The notes under the pieces: model-generated | The model's database searches: none | Told to the model about the DNA's origin: nothing | Seen by the model: only the letters and a program-made list of their open reading frames with translations | From: Geobacter sp. | GTDB taxonomy: Bacteria; Desulfobacterota; Desulfuromonadia; Geobacterales; Geobacteraceae | Assembly (NCBI GenBank): GCA_003857395.1 | Contig: RPRC01000186.1 | Coordinates: 1 to 12,859, forward strand | Direction of reading: 5' to 3' | Length of the DNA stretch: 12,859 nucleotides | Position numbers and translations under genes: made by a program | Shown here: one piece after another, positions 5,929 through 12,859 of the stretch | Layout: each line of letters opens with the position of its first letter | Position numbering within the stretch: position 1 is the stretch's first letter

Positions 5929-6819
5929 CTAGAGATAGTCCAGTAAAGACAACTGCGTGATCTTCGCCGTGGCCGCCAGGGCCGCTTCGAACGCCGACTG
6001 CTGTTTATTCAGCTGCGTTGCCGCCTCGATATAGTCGACACCCATGGTATCGGAAACGATGCCTTTCAAGGTGGCCTGATTGCGGGTTATCATTGTTTCT
6101 GCGCTCTTGAAGCGAATCATTCTTCCGGCAACATCGCTTCTGGCATTATTTATCTGGCTTGATGACGAATCGAGTTTTGCCGCATTCGACTGGATATCAG
6201 CAGGATTATTGCTATTAATTGCCGCTATGATTGCATCGAGTGTTTCGAAAATATCCACGGAGCCATAGCTACCGGTCCCCTTTAACAAGGTATCTCCAGC
6301 AATGGTGATAGCAGCAGGCGAATTTTGATCGATTTCAATGGAAACCTCGTCTGAGGTTCCCGAGTAGGTGTTGTCAGCCGTTGAGAACGGCGGTGTGCTG
6401 TTCTTGAATCCGGCAAAGAGGTACTGATCCCCAAGCTGGGTATTGCCAAGATCCACCAGTTGTTTCTTCAGTTCTTCCAATTGTGAAGCGGCATTTTCAC
6501 GGACTGTCTGGTCGCTGCTTCCACTGGTGATGGTACCCACTGTTTCTTTTGCCTGGGCAATGATATCAGCCATACCTTGGAGTGCGGTATCAGTCATGGA
6601 CAAAGAGAGGTTTCCCTTCGTTATGTTGCTGAGATACTGATCACCCTTATCCAGCTGGCTATCCATGTCCAGCAGCTGACGGGTAGTAATGGGATCATCG
6701 CTGGGACGATTTATTACCGAACCAGACGAAATCTGCTCCTGAAGACGGTTGAGAAGCGTTCTGCCCTTTTGCAGATTATACAAGGCATTATCGGAGGTCA
6801 TTCCCGGAGTTATTCGCAT
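5929..6819 (-). CDS. flgL: FlgL (HAP3), hook-filament junction protein
   Basis: This 296-residue protein has the flagellin-like N-terminal coiled D0/D1 region (MRITPGMTSDNALYNLQ, then SSGSVINRPSDDP at 31-43) and a C-terminal helix ending in TQLSLLDYL. Both belong to the flagellin/FlgL superfamily. FlgL is exported by the flagellar type III system and forms the second junction ring between hook and filament, next to FlgK. AGGAG lies six bases before the ATG. It is 24 bases after flgK and is the last gene before the terminator at 5816-5856. In Bacillus and many other genomes fliW and csrA follow flgL; they do not here. Confidence 0.96.
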   Translation of the reverse strand: MRITPGMTSDNALYNLQKGRTLLNRLQEQISSGSVINRPSDDPITTRQLLDMDSQLDKGDQYLSNITKGNLSLSMTDTALQGMADIIAQAKETVGTITSGSSDQTVRENAASQLEELKKQLVDLGNTQLGDQYLFAGFKNSTPPFSTADNTYSGTSDEVSIEIDQNSPAAITIAGDTLLKGTGSYGSVDIFETLDAIIAAINSNNPADIQSNAAKLDSSSSQINNARSDVAGRMIRFKSAETMITRNQATLKGIVSDTMGVDYIEAATQLNKQQSAFEAALAATAKITQLSLLDYL

Positions 6820-6843
6820 AGTAGGTCTCCTGTTCTCACCATG

Positions 6844-8274
6844 TTACCGTATCAGGTTCATAACCGTATCCAGCATTTCGGAAGCAGTATTGATTACTTT
6901 TGCTGATGCTTCAAAAGCGCGCTGGTACTTGATGAGATTCGCCATTTCCTCGTCCAGGGAAACGCCGGAGTTTGACTCTCGCAGGGCATTGAGCTGCCGC
7001 AGGAAACTGTCATTTTGTGCTGTGGAGTTGGCAGCGTTTTCAGTATCGATACCAACACTGCTGACAAAGCCGTTATAAAAACTTGATAAGGTTGCACTCG
7101 TCGTCTTTCCGTCCACCGTAAAACTGAACGATCCAGACTTCAATTGAGCAAGGGCAAAAGCACTTGTATTGTCTCCAGGACCGCTTACGGTGGTAGGATC
7201 CTGGCCCGCTGCCGCAATTTTATTGGTGGTAAGAGTGGAATCCAGTGCGATATCAGCGCTCGTTATTTTGGCCGGATCAAAGAAATTGTTCTGCGTCCCG
7301 TCCAGCCCGTACCCGGAGCTGTGCTGACTGTTAACATTGGTAACCAGCTGCCGCGCCATTTCGTCGAGTTTCGCCAGGTAACCCGGCACAATCTCGTCAC
7401 GCACCTGGAGGGTGCCGCCGATCTCGCCCAGACTGTTGTCCGGACCACCAATGGTTGCTGTTATATCAGAAGAAGCCCCTCCCCCCACCGGAGTCAGCAT
7501 GATCTTGTTGAGACCCGTGCCCGCATCAACCTCGGTTGACAGTGTGGCAAATGAGTTGCCCTGCACAAGTGCCTCACCACCCGGAAGCGTCACTGTCTGA
7601 GTCCCGTCACTTTGTTCGGAATAGCTGACACCAACCTTTTTCGCCAGTTCTTGAGTGAGATAGTCCCGCTGATCCCGCAGTTCGTTAGCATTTCCGCCCA
7701 GCCGTTCCGTCTGGAGAATCTGCTCATTGAGAGATGCAATACTCTTGGCCTTATCGGTTATATCGGCGGTTAGCCCTTCCAGGGATCGGTCCGCACTGGA
7801 AAGGGAGTCGTTCAGATTCGTGTTCATCTGGTGAAAGGTATCTACCAGCACCTGAGACCGCGACAACACGGCCTGTCTCTCCGCGGACCCTTGGGGAGTT
7901 ACCGACAAATCCTGCCAGGAATTGAAAAAATCCTCCATGGCCTGGCCAAGACCGTCGTTAGTAACCTCGTTGAAAAACGGCTCGATCTGCGACAGAGCTG
8001 TCTGCTTCGTCTCACTCTCTCCATACTGGCTGTTTCCCTTCACCAGCTGGAGCTGCAGGAGGTCGTCATGGCTTCTCTGTACCGAGGCGAGTTGCACGCC
8101 GGTTCCGAGAGGGAACCCATTTGCGGTCGTGACAGGGGCCGTCTCAAAAACGGTCTTTTGACGTGAATAGCCGGGAGTATTGACATTGGCGATATTCTCG
8201 CTCGTCACCTCCATGGCAACTCTGGCCATGGTGACACCCGACGTTGCGATATTGAGAAGATTATTGATTCCCAT
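6844..8274 (-). CDS. flgK: FlgK (HAP1), hook-filament junction protein
   Basis: This 476-residue protein has both FlgK ends. The N-terminus MGINNLLNIATSGVTMARVA contains the rod/hook-family motif NIANVNTPGYSRQ at 27-39. The C-terminus has GVSLDEEMANLIKYQRAFEA followed by a final helix ending in TVMNLIR. The middle is variable and low in cysteine, as usual for an exported axial protein. It is shorter than Salmonella FlgK (about 553), a difference in the variable domains. It forms the first ring on the hook after cap exchange and is delivered by the FlgN chaperone, encoded immediately upstream. Its ATG overlaps the flgN stop by one base (TGATG), and the Shine-Dalgarno is weak, so translational coupling to flgN is likely. 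Confidence 0.96.
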   Translation of the reverse strand: MGINNLLNIATSGVTMARVAMEVTSENIANVNTPGYSRQKTVFETAPVTTANGFPLGTGVQLASVQRSHDDLLQLQLVKGNSQYGESETKQTALSQIEPFFNEVTNDGLGQAMEDFFNSWQDLSVTPQGSAERQAVLSRSQVLVDTFHQMNTNLNDSLSSADRSLEGLTADITDKAKSIASLNEQILQTERLGGNANELRDQRDYLTQELAKKVGVSYSEQSDGTQTVTLPGGEALVQGNSFATLSTEVDAGTGLNKIMLTPVGGGASSDITATIGGPDNSLGEIGGTLQVRDEIVPGYLAKLDEMARQLVTNVNSQHSSGYGLDGTQNNFFDPAKITSADIALDSTLTTNKIAAAGQDPTTVSGPGDNTSAFALAQLKSGSFSFTVDGKTTSATLSSFYNGFVSSVGIDTENAANSTAQNDSFLRQLNALRESNSGVSLDEEMANLIKYQRAFEASAKVINTASEMLDTVMNLIR

Positions 8275-8774
8275 CAGATTTCACCACAGACAAGTCTGCT
8301 GCCGGCCACTCCGGTAACAACGCTCCCGGCGTTACTGTAGGTGCTCACGCCGCGCCCCAAACCTCTATTGATGAATTCCAGCGAGCGGTTGACGGTGCTG
8401 AGCGATCCGTAGAGGAGGTCGCGGTTGAAACGGTTGCTCCGATTCAGTAGATCGCTAAGCTCAAAGAGTCGCCGCTGTGACTTGAGCAGTGCTTCGCGCC
8501 GGGCAGCCGGGACTGCGCCGAGGACTGCTGACAGGTTAGCTGCCGAGTCAACCTTCAACTGGCGTGCAGCATCTTCCAAAGCATTCTTGCAGGTGCCCTT
8601 GCACTGTTCGAGCTGTTCAATGAGCTGCAGCTTGCTTTCTCGCTTCACCTCCAACCCCTCAGTGTCAAGGTCAACGATATTGTCGCGCTCTTCATCAAGG
8701 AGCAACACAAGCTTTTCCAGCAGGGTCTCTTTTTCCCTCAGACTCACTATGAGGCAATCAATACGATCACTCAT
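8274..8774 (-). CDS. flgN: FlgN family export chaperone for FlgK and FlgL
   Basis: I prefer the ATG at 8774 (MSDRIDCLIV, 166 residues). An ATG at 8780 would lie directly against the GGCGGAG Shine-Dalgarno, whereas 8774 gives a proper spacer. The protein is almost all helical, with heptad-like leucine and charged repeats (LIVSLREKETLLEKLVLLL, then EEERDNIVD-like acidic stretches), as in FlgN. No membrane segment or signal is present. FlgN is a cytosolic type III chaperone that binds the C-termini of FlgK and FlgL and delivers them to the export gate. Identity rests on helical character, length and position between flgM and flgK, because the family diverges strongly. Its start region lies a few bases upstream of the flgM stop, so the frames overlap slightly. 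Confidence 0.85.
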   Translation of the reverse strand: MSDRIDCLIVSLREKETLLEKLVLLLDEERDNIVDLDTEGLEVKRESKLQLIEQLEQCKGTCKNALEDAARQLKVDSAANLSAVLGAVPAARREALLKSQRRLFELSDLLNRSNRFNRDLLYGSLSTVNRSLEFINRGLGRGVSTYSNAGSVVTGVAGSRLVCGEI

Positions 8775-9087
8775 TGTCATCTCCGCCCGCCTTCAACACG
8801 CCGATGGATTGCAGCATTTTTTCGGCTACCGCCTGACCACTGACATTGTACGTCCCATCAGCAATGCGGCTTTTGATCGACTCGATTTTTTCCGCATTCG
8901 AGCTTCCCATCGCGGCCAGAACACCTGTCAGGTGATCAATCTTCGCACGATTGACTGACAGATCCACCCGATCCGAGCTATTGGCAGCGGTTTTTTTGGC
9001 TGAAGCATTCGTGGCGCCCTTTTTTTCGAGCGTTTCACTTCGGAGAGTCGCTATTCCATTGTTAACGGTGCTATTGGTAATTTTCAT
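8767..9087 (-). CDS. flgM: FlgM, anti-sigma-28 factor
   Basis: With the ATG at 9087 (MKITNSTVNNGIATL) the protein has 106 residues. The frame is open further up, and a GTG at 9156 with AGGA close by would give 129 residues overlapping the end of flgJ by 32 bases; I treat it as an alternative. Residues 1-38 are low in hydrophobics and probably unstructured. The C-terminal half (DRVDLSVNRAKIDHLTGVLA near 39-58, then ESIKSRIADGTYNVSGQAVA near 69-88) is the sigma-28-binding FlgM region. FlgM holds FliA inactive until the hook is done and is then exported, releasing late transcription. A sigma-28 promoter just upstream of flgJ would make this a feedback loop. Confidence 0.92.
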   Translation of the reverse strand: MKITNSTVNNGIATLRSETLEKKGATNASAKKTAANSSDRVDLSVNRAKIDHLTGVLAAMGSSNAEKIESIKSRIADGTYNVSGQAVAEKMLQSIGVLKAGGDDNE

Positions 9088-9124
9088 GGCTACACCCAAG
9101 CTTCCTGAGCTGGTATCCTGAACA

Positions 9125-9487
9125 TCATGGTTTCGATCGAGAGTCATTGGCTTCACTTTGTCCTATGTGCCGTACGAGTTGCTCCTCAAGTGTCCTGCCA
9201 AGCCCCAAGGTCCCAGACCTTGCAGCCTCCTGGGCATATTCCTGATCAAGCATCGACCGGTAGACCTCTTCCCCATGCCCGCCGCCGGTCAAGGAATCCT
9301 TGCCAACGGTCGATCGCATGGATTTGAGCATCATGCCGATAAATAGCGACTCAAAATCCTGTGACGTTTTTTTCAATGCAGCGTCCTGAATGCCGGCCGA
9401 GCCGTTTTCCACGCCTCCATCAAGCTTGTGAAGCGGATTCGGCGTCAACACTTCAGATAATATCGCAGGTTTTGTAATCGTCGTCAT
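9125..9487 (-). CDS. flgJ: FlgJ-type rod-binding protein, single domain
   Basis: The 120-residue product matches only the N-terminal rod-binding domain of FlgJ: QDFESLFIGMMLKSMR at 43-58, GGGHGEEVYRSMLDQE at 68-83 and QEAARSGTLGLG at 86-97. The C-terminal muramidase (glucosaminidase) domain of enteric FlgJ is absent. This short form is usual in delta-proteobacteria and others, so it is not a truncation. The protein is expected in the periplasm as a rod scaffold or cap, so a separate lytic enzyme must open the wall. AAGGGA lies a few bases before the ATG and overlaps the -10 of the sigma-28 promoter at 9497-9523. The flgI stop is 143 bases upstream. Confidence 0.9.
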   Translation of the reverse strand: MTTITKPAILSEVLTPNPLHKLDGGVENGSAGIQDAALKKTSQDFESLFIGMMLKSMRSTVGKDSLTGGGHGEEVYRSMLDQEYAQEAARSGTLGLGRTLEEQLVRHIGQSEANDSRSKP

Positions 9488-9496
9488 ATAGGTCCC

Positions 9497-9523
9497 TTAT
9501 CGAACGATATTTCAAAAACTTTA
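9497..9523 (-). promoter_or_regulatory. Sigma-28 (FliA) promoter before flgJ-flgM-flgN-flgK-flgL
   Basis: On the minus strand the -35 is TAAAGTTT (8 of 8 to consensus), the spacer is exactly 11 bases, and the -10 is TTCGATAA (6 of 8, with the CGATAA core intact). The start point would fall near 9490, only about three bases before the flgJ ATG. flgJ would then be almost leaderless on this transcript, while flgM and later genes would have normal leaders. This is the best promoter match in the window. Confidence 0.75.
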
Positions 9524-9551
9524 GAGGTTTTTTCAATTTATTTTCAACTTC

Positions 9552-9566
9552 TGAACAGGCTGTTCA
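9552..9566. promoter_or_regulatory. Perfect 15-bp dyad upstream of the sigma-28 promoter
   Basis: TGAACAG-G-CTGTTCA is a perfect inverted repeat with one central base. It lies about 29 bases upstream of the sigma-28 -35, within the 143-base flgI-flgJ gap. The geometry fits a dimeric regulator site better than a hairpin, since a one-base loop cannot fold well. The partner protein is unknown. A second short palindrome, GACATGTC, follows at 9574-9581. Confidence 0.35.
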
Positions 9567-9630
9567 AGTTTCAGACATGTCACGTTTTTTCAGTACCTTA
9601 CCAATACTTAGCAACACTTTACACAGCGTA

Positions 9631-10728
9631 CTAGATTATCTCCAGTTCACCCTGCAGAGCCCCGGCTGCCTTGATCGCCTGCATAATGCCGATCAGATCC
9701 CGCGGTGTTACGCCAATCGCATTCAAAGCCTTCACCACGGAACCGATGCTGGCGCCCTCTTTCAGTATCGATAGTCCGCCACCTTTGTCTTCTTTCACGT
9801 TAACTGACGTACGCGGCACAACCACTGTCTCTCCCCCACGACTGAACGGCTCAGGCTGTGACACCTGCGGTGTTTCTTTGATCGTCAGGGTCAGGTTGCC
9901 GTGGGCAACGGCAACGGTGGAAAGACGAACATCGTTACCGATCACGATCGTCCCGGTCCGCTCATTGAGAACCACCTTCGCGACCATGTCCGGTTGGACC
10001 TGCAGGCCTTCCAGGGCAGCGGCAAATTCAACGGTATTTCCCTGATATTTTTCCGGGAGAGTCAAGGCAACGGAACCGGGATCATTACATACGGCGATGG
10101 TACCCTGGAACTTGCTGTTGATAACGGAAGCAACACGTGATGCGGTAGTAAAATCAGGTTGATGAAGATTAAGCCGCAACTGACTCCTGTTGGTCAAGGC
10201 ATAGGGAAGCTCCCGTTCAACCAATGCTCCATCGGGAACCCTGCCCGCGGTGGGATGGTTTTTCTGGGAAGACCCCGCCTGACCGCCATAGGAAAAGGAA
10301 CTGGTGGAAACGGCACCTTGGGCAACGGCATAGACCTGCCCATCCCCGCCCTTGAGAGTGGTCATGATAAGAGTTCCACCGGCCAGGCTTTTGGCATCGC
10401 CTAGGGAAGAAACCAATACGTCCAGCCGGGTTCCCTGCTTCGACATGGGCGGCAGATTGGCCGTAACCATGACCGCGGCGACATTTTTCACGGTAATGTC
10501 AGTTCTAGTGATAGTGACCCCCGAACGCTCCAACAAGTTGGTGAGGCTCTGGACCGGGAACTTGGTCTGGTCGCTGTCGCCACTGCCGTTCAAACCGATT
10601 ACCAGCCCGTAACCGATCAGCTGATTGTCCCGAACCCCGTCAAAGGAGGCAATATCCTTGATACGGGTAGCATGAACGATGTGAGGCAAAAAAATGATAA
10701 CTACCGCAATGGTGAGAATTCTTTTCAT
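9631..10728 (-). CDS. flgI: FlgI, flagellar P-ring protein
   Basis: The ATG at 10728 is preferred: GGGAG lies six bases before it, and the protein then begins with a clean Sec signal (MKRILTIAVVIIFLPHIVHA, predicted cleavage after A20). Earlier ATGs at 10752 and 10738 overlap flgH and would spoil the signal. The mature start TRIKDIASFDGVRDNQLIGY and the GLVIGLNGSGDSDQT segment are hallmark FlgI sequence, and the C-terminus (RDLIGIMQAIKAAGALQGEL) is also typical. At 365 residues it has the family's usual length. FlgI polymerises around the rod in the peptidoglycan layer, normally helped by FlgA, which is encoded just upstream. It lies 11 bases after flgH. Confidence 0.97.
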   Translation of the reverse strand: MKRILTIAVVIIFLPHIVHATRIKDIASFDGVRDNQLIGYGLVIGLNGSGDSDQTKFPVQSLTNLLERSGVTITRTDITVKNVAAVMVTANLPPMSKQGTRLDVLVSSLGDAKSLAGGTLIMTTLKGGDGQVYAVAQGAVSTSSFSYGGQAGSSQKNHPTAGRVPDGALVERELPYALTNRSQLRLNLHQPDFTTASRVASVINSKFQGTIAVCNDPGSVALTLPEKYQGNTVEFAAALEGLQVQPDMVAKVVLNERTGTIVIGNDVRLSTVAVAHGNLTLTIKETPQVSQPEPFSRGGETVVVPRTSVNVKEDKGGGLSILKEGASIGSVVKALNAIGVTPRDLIGIMQAIKAAGALQGELEII

Positions 10729-10739
10729 GGTCGCTCCCA

Positions 10740-11408
10740 TCAGAAAGGCCATATCTTGTCAACGAGATTTAACAGCCAACCCGGCTGTTGACGATCGTTG
10801 ATAACACCATTCCCGGAATAGGTAATGCGCGCATCGGCAATTTGCGAAGAACTGATCATATTATCCTGGTTGATATCCCGTGGACGCACCGTGCCCTGCA
10901 GGATGATGATCTGCTCCTCGTTGTTTACCTTGACACTGCGGCTGCCTTCGATTCTCAGGTCACCGTTGCCAAGAACGTCCATAACTCGGGCAGAGATGGT
11001 GGCATTCAACACGTCTTTGCGCGTCGTACTGCCGCTTCCGCCAAAATCCGAACTGGTACTGGCCTTGACGAGGCTGTTCAGGTCAAGCTTATCCTTAAGA
11101 AAAGTTGTCTCAAGACCCATAAAATTGGGAATGGATGCCGACATGCCGGATTCGCGTTTCGTCCCGGTCGAGGCCTGCTTGCTGGCACTGGCCTCTTCGA
11201 CAATGACTACGGTAACAATATCACCCCGTTTCCGCGCCTTGAAATCATCCACCGGCGAAGCCGAACTCGCCTGCCAGATCGAGCCGTTCGAGTAACTGAT
11301 CTTTGGCGGCGGAATGTATTCTTCATCCGCGGTTTTCGGCAACTGCACCTGCGGATAGACACATCCCGCGCTGATGAGAAGAGTGACTGCCAACACTGTT
11401 TTTTTCAT
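10740..11408 (-). CDS. flgH: FlgH, flagellar L-ring lipoprotein
   Basis: This 222-residue protein has a lipoprotein signal with the lipobox SAGC (lipidated C16). FlgH-typical segments follow: NGSIWQ at 41-46, KARKRGDIVTVVIVEEASAS near 57-76, RVMDVLGNGDLRIEGSR in the middle and a conserved tail (YSGNGVINDRQQPGWLL). FlgH forms the outer-membrane L ring around the distal rod, so the organism has an outer membrane. AGGA lies six bases before the ATG. The flgA-flgH gap of 164 bases is filled mostly by REP-like repeats whose last foot is only about 20 bases from the start codon. Confidence 0.97.
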   Translation of the reverse strand: MKKTVLAVTLLISAGCVYPQVQLPKTADEEYIPPPKISYSNGSIWQASSASPVDDFKARKRGDIVTVVIVEEASASKQASTGTKRESGMSASIPNFMGLETTFLKDKLDLNSLVKASTSSDFGGSGSTTRKDVLNATISARVMDVLGNGDLRIEGSRSVKVNNEEQIIILQGTVRPRDINQDNMISSSQIADARITYSGNGVINDRQQPGWLLNLVDKIWPF

Positions 11409-11427
11409 AGTGAATCCTTGTGTCTTT

Positions 11428-11514
11428 GTAGGGGCACCCCCCTGTGGGTGCCCTTTTGTAGGCCCCCCGTGTGGGTGCCCTTGAATCGGGCAGGCAACGG
11501 GGGCCTGCCCCTAC
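11428..11514. repeat. REP/BIME-like cluster: three GTAG-footed hairpin units
   Basis: Unit 1 (plus orientation): GTAG at 11428, then GGGCACCC (11432-11439) pairing with GGGTGCCC (11446-11453) across a six-base loop. Unit 2 (plus orientation): GTAG at 11458, then the right arm GGGTGCCC (11473-11480), but the left arm lacks about four bases, so the hairpin is broken. Unit 3 (minus orientation): GTAG on the minus strand at 11511-11514, with GGGCAGGC (11488-11495) pairing with GCCTGCCC (11503-11510). The outer units are inverted, giving TGTAGGGGCA...TGCCCCTACA ends. A GTAG foot beside a GC-rich hairpin is the mark of REP elements mobilised by RAYT (TnpA-REP) transposases. None of the hairpins has a T-run on the flg strand, so termination of the operon is not expected; an mRNA-stability role is possible. 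Confidence 0.75.
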
Positions 11515-11572
11515 ATAATCCAACCTTCCAACTGAAGGCGAGGAAAGGTTTCGTCATACTGCACATTGAAGC

Positions 11573-12292
11573 CTAGAAATTCACCGCCACCGTGCCCGAA
11601 TCAATCACTCGGGCCTGGACACTCTTTTTCGAGTTCATGTTCTGGACCATTATCAAGTCACCTTCCGCTCCGGTTCCACGGGCCATACCGGTTGCGGTCA
11701 CCCGTAAATCGCCGTTTTCAGCAATGATGGTGACAACCTGACCGTTTTTCACCAACGGCACCTTTTCCAGGTAGTCACTGCGAACAGGCGTATTGGCCCG
11801 GATCTGGACCCGAACCCTTTTCCCGAGGACATCAGCCAGATTGAAACTGACCTTGCCGGAGACATCCGCAAGATCTCTTTTCTGCAGTGAAACATCGCTG
11901 GCCTCTATGACCACACCACGCGGCAGGGGATAGAGCGCCACAACCATGTCGGTAAGGGCCTCCACATCCACCGGGATGCTCATGTTTCTGACCAGTTGAT
12001 CATCAACCCGGATGACAAGGCCGAGCACGGTCCTGCCCCAACCTTCCCATTGGCGGGGAGCGATAAACTCGTAGCGTAGCTTGCCGGCGGGAACGGTAAT
12101 ATCTTCGTCAAGGCTGATCCGCTTGATGCGGATTTCCATGCCGCTGTCCCGGGTTCTGTCCAGGATGTACTCTTGTACCGCCGCGCGAACCTTCTTCGCG
12201 CTGAGGGTCGTGCCGCCGGCATTGGCTGTGGCGGCAACACCGAGACACCAAGCCAGGACAATACAAGCGAGATATGCGCTGATTTTTTTCAT
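11573..12292 (-). CDS. flgA: FlgA, P-ring assembly chaperone
   Basis: This 239-residue protein has a Sec signal peptide (hydrophobic 4-22, cleavage after ATANA at 25). The C-terminal half carries the SAF-like region expected in FlgA: YPLPRGVVIEASDVSL at about 121-136, a GKRVRVQIRANTPV segment near 157-170 and the closing NMNSKKSVQARVIDSGTV at about 218-235. FlgA is a periplasmic chaperone that binds FlgI and supports P-ring polymerisation. GGGGAAGGG lies directly upstream of the ATG. The gene is 22 bases after flgG and precedes flgH and flgI, whose products it helps to place. Confidence 0.93.
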   Translation of the reverse strand: MKKISAYLACIVLAWCLGVAATANAGGTTLSAKKVRAAVQEYILDRTRDSGMEIRIKRISLDEDITVPAGKLRYEFIAPRQWEGWGRTVLGLVIRVDDQLVRNMSIPVDVEALTDMVVALYPLPRGVVIEASDVSLQKRDLADVSGKVSFNLADVLGKRVRVQIRANTPVRSDYLEKVPLVKNGQVVTIIAENGDLRVTATGMARGTGAEGDLIMVQNMNSKKSVQARVIDSGTVAVNF

Positions 12293-12314
12293 ACCCTTCC
12301 CCTGCCTTCTACCG

Positions 12315-12859
12315 TTAGCGCTTCATGTTGTTGGCCTGCTGGAGCATCTCATCGGCAGCCTGAACTGTCTTGGAGTTGATCTCATAAGCCCGCTGGCTGA
12401 CAATCATGTTAACCATCTCTTCCATGACGTTCACGTTACTCATCTCCAGGTAGCCCTGGCTGATGGTGCCGATGCCGTTCTGCCCGGCAGTACCGGTGGT
12501 AGCATCACCCGAAGCATCGGTAACCTGATAAAGATTACTGCCGTGGCTGGAAAGCCCCGCCGGATTCTGAAAGGTTGCCAACTGGATGGTGCCAACGGTG
12601 GTTGTGCCGGCCTGGCCCGACTGCGTCACGGAAACGGTACCATCGCTGCCAATGGAAATTTTGGACGCATTGCTCGGGATAACCATTTCCGGCATGAGAG
12701 GATACCCGTCAACGGTCACAACCCTTCCCTGACCATCCCTCTTAAAGGTTCCTGACCTCGAATACTCGGTGGTTCCGTCCGGCATCTGGATCTGGAAGAA
12801 GCCATCCCCTTCGACGGCCAGATCCAACTCGCTGCCGGTCTGGGTGATATTGCCGGCGG
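12315..12859 (-). CDS. flgG: FlgG, flagellar distal rod protein (N-terminus beyond window)
   Basis: The right edge cuts the gene, leaving the C-terminal 180 residues. The visible part starts AGNITQTGSELDLAVEGDGF, the FlgG/FlgF basal-body motif region, continues with YSRSGTFKRDGQGRVVTVDG, and ends with the family's C-terminal helix (GYLEMSNVNVMEEMVNMIVS, then QRAYEINSKTVQAADEMLQQ). FlgG forms the distal rod that passes through the P and L rings encoded downstream. FlgF is a close paralogue, but the C-terminal wording and the following flgA-flgH-flgI favour FlgG. The true start and promoter lie outside the window. Confidence 0.93.
   Translation of the reverse strand, partial: AGNITQTGSELDLAVEGDGFFQIQMPDGTTEYSRSGTFKRDGQGRVVTVDGYPLMPEMVIPSNASKISIGSDGTVSVTQSGQAGTTTVGTIQLATFQNPAGLSSHGSNLYQVTDASGDATTGTAGQNGIGTISQGYLEMSNVNVMEEMVNMIVSQRAYEINSKTVQAADEMLQQANNMKR

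Noticed and set aside
8425..8958. A 177-codon rightward frame opposite flgN/flgM
   Set aside because: The serine- and arginine-rich translation is typical of an antisense shadow of helical coding sequence. The opposite frames are recognised flagellar genes.
11428..11514. CRISPR array or transcription terminator as an explanation for the repeats
   Set aside because: Units are inverted and unequal, with no regular spacers, so it is not CRISPR. On the operon strand no T-run follows the stems, so it is not an flg terminator.
10788..11576. A 262-codon rightward frame opposite flgH
   Set aside because: It lies antisense to a clearly recognised lipoprotein gene, runs through the REP-like repeats and has no family features.
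12081..12755. A 224-codon rightward frame opposite flgA/flgG
   Set aside because: It is antisense to two recognised genes and spans their junction, with no plausible start context.

Overview
The window is the distal part of a bacterial flagellar and motility locus. Twelve coding regions are supported. All are on the minus strand except one divergent PilZ gene. The set flgG-A-H-I-J-M-N-K-L, an FlgJ without a muramidase domain, sigma-54-type and sigma-28-type promoters, a PilZ (YcgR-like) protein next to motAB and a moderate GC content suggest a Gram-negative bacterium of the Desulfuromonadota (Geobacter/Pelobacter-like) type. That placement is an inference from gene order and protein style. 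Cell-envelope type is firmer, because FlgH (L ring) and FlgI (P ring) are present.

Right side (12859 down to about 5930): one gene train reads leftward. It runs flgG (cut by the window edge), flgA, flgH, flgI, flgJ (rod-binding domain only), flgM (anti-sigma-28), flgN (chaperone), flgK and flgL (hook-filament junction). Several genes overlap or abut. A REP/BIME-like cluster of GTAG-footed hairpins lies between flgA and flgH. A near-consensus sigma-28 promoter lies just in front of flgJ, so flgM, the sigma-28 antagonist, is probably made under sigma-28 itself. A strong intrinsic terminator follows flgL.

Middle (5754 to about 3387): a second leftward transcript, flbD-motA-motB, begins at a good sigma-54 promoter. 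A stem-loop separates flbD from motA. An intrinsic terminator lies about 280 bases after the motB stop, leaving a long, hairpin-rich 3' region with two mutually exclusive pairings.

Left side: pilZ reads rightward and diverges from a very long leftward open frame (2076 to the left edge, at least 692 codons). This encodes a tandemly duplicated tetratricopeptide-repeat/glycosyltransferase protein. It has its own sigma-54-type promoter, which fits co-expression with flagella and a possible role in flagellin glycosylation.

Together the genes build the rod, the P and L rings and the hook-filament junction, time filament synthesis (FlgM), power rotation (MotAB), modulate the motor through c-di-GMP (PilZ) and perhaps decorate the filament (TPR-glycosyltransferase).
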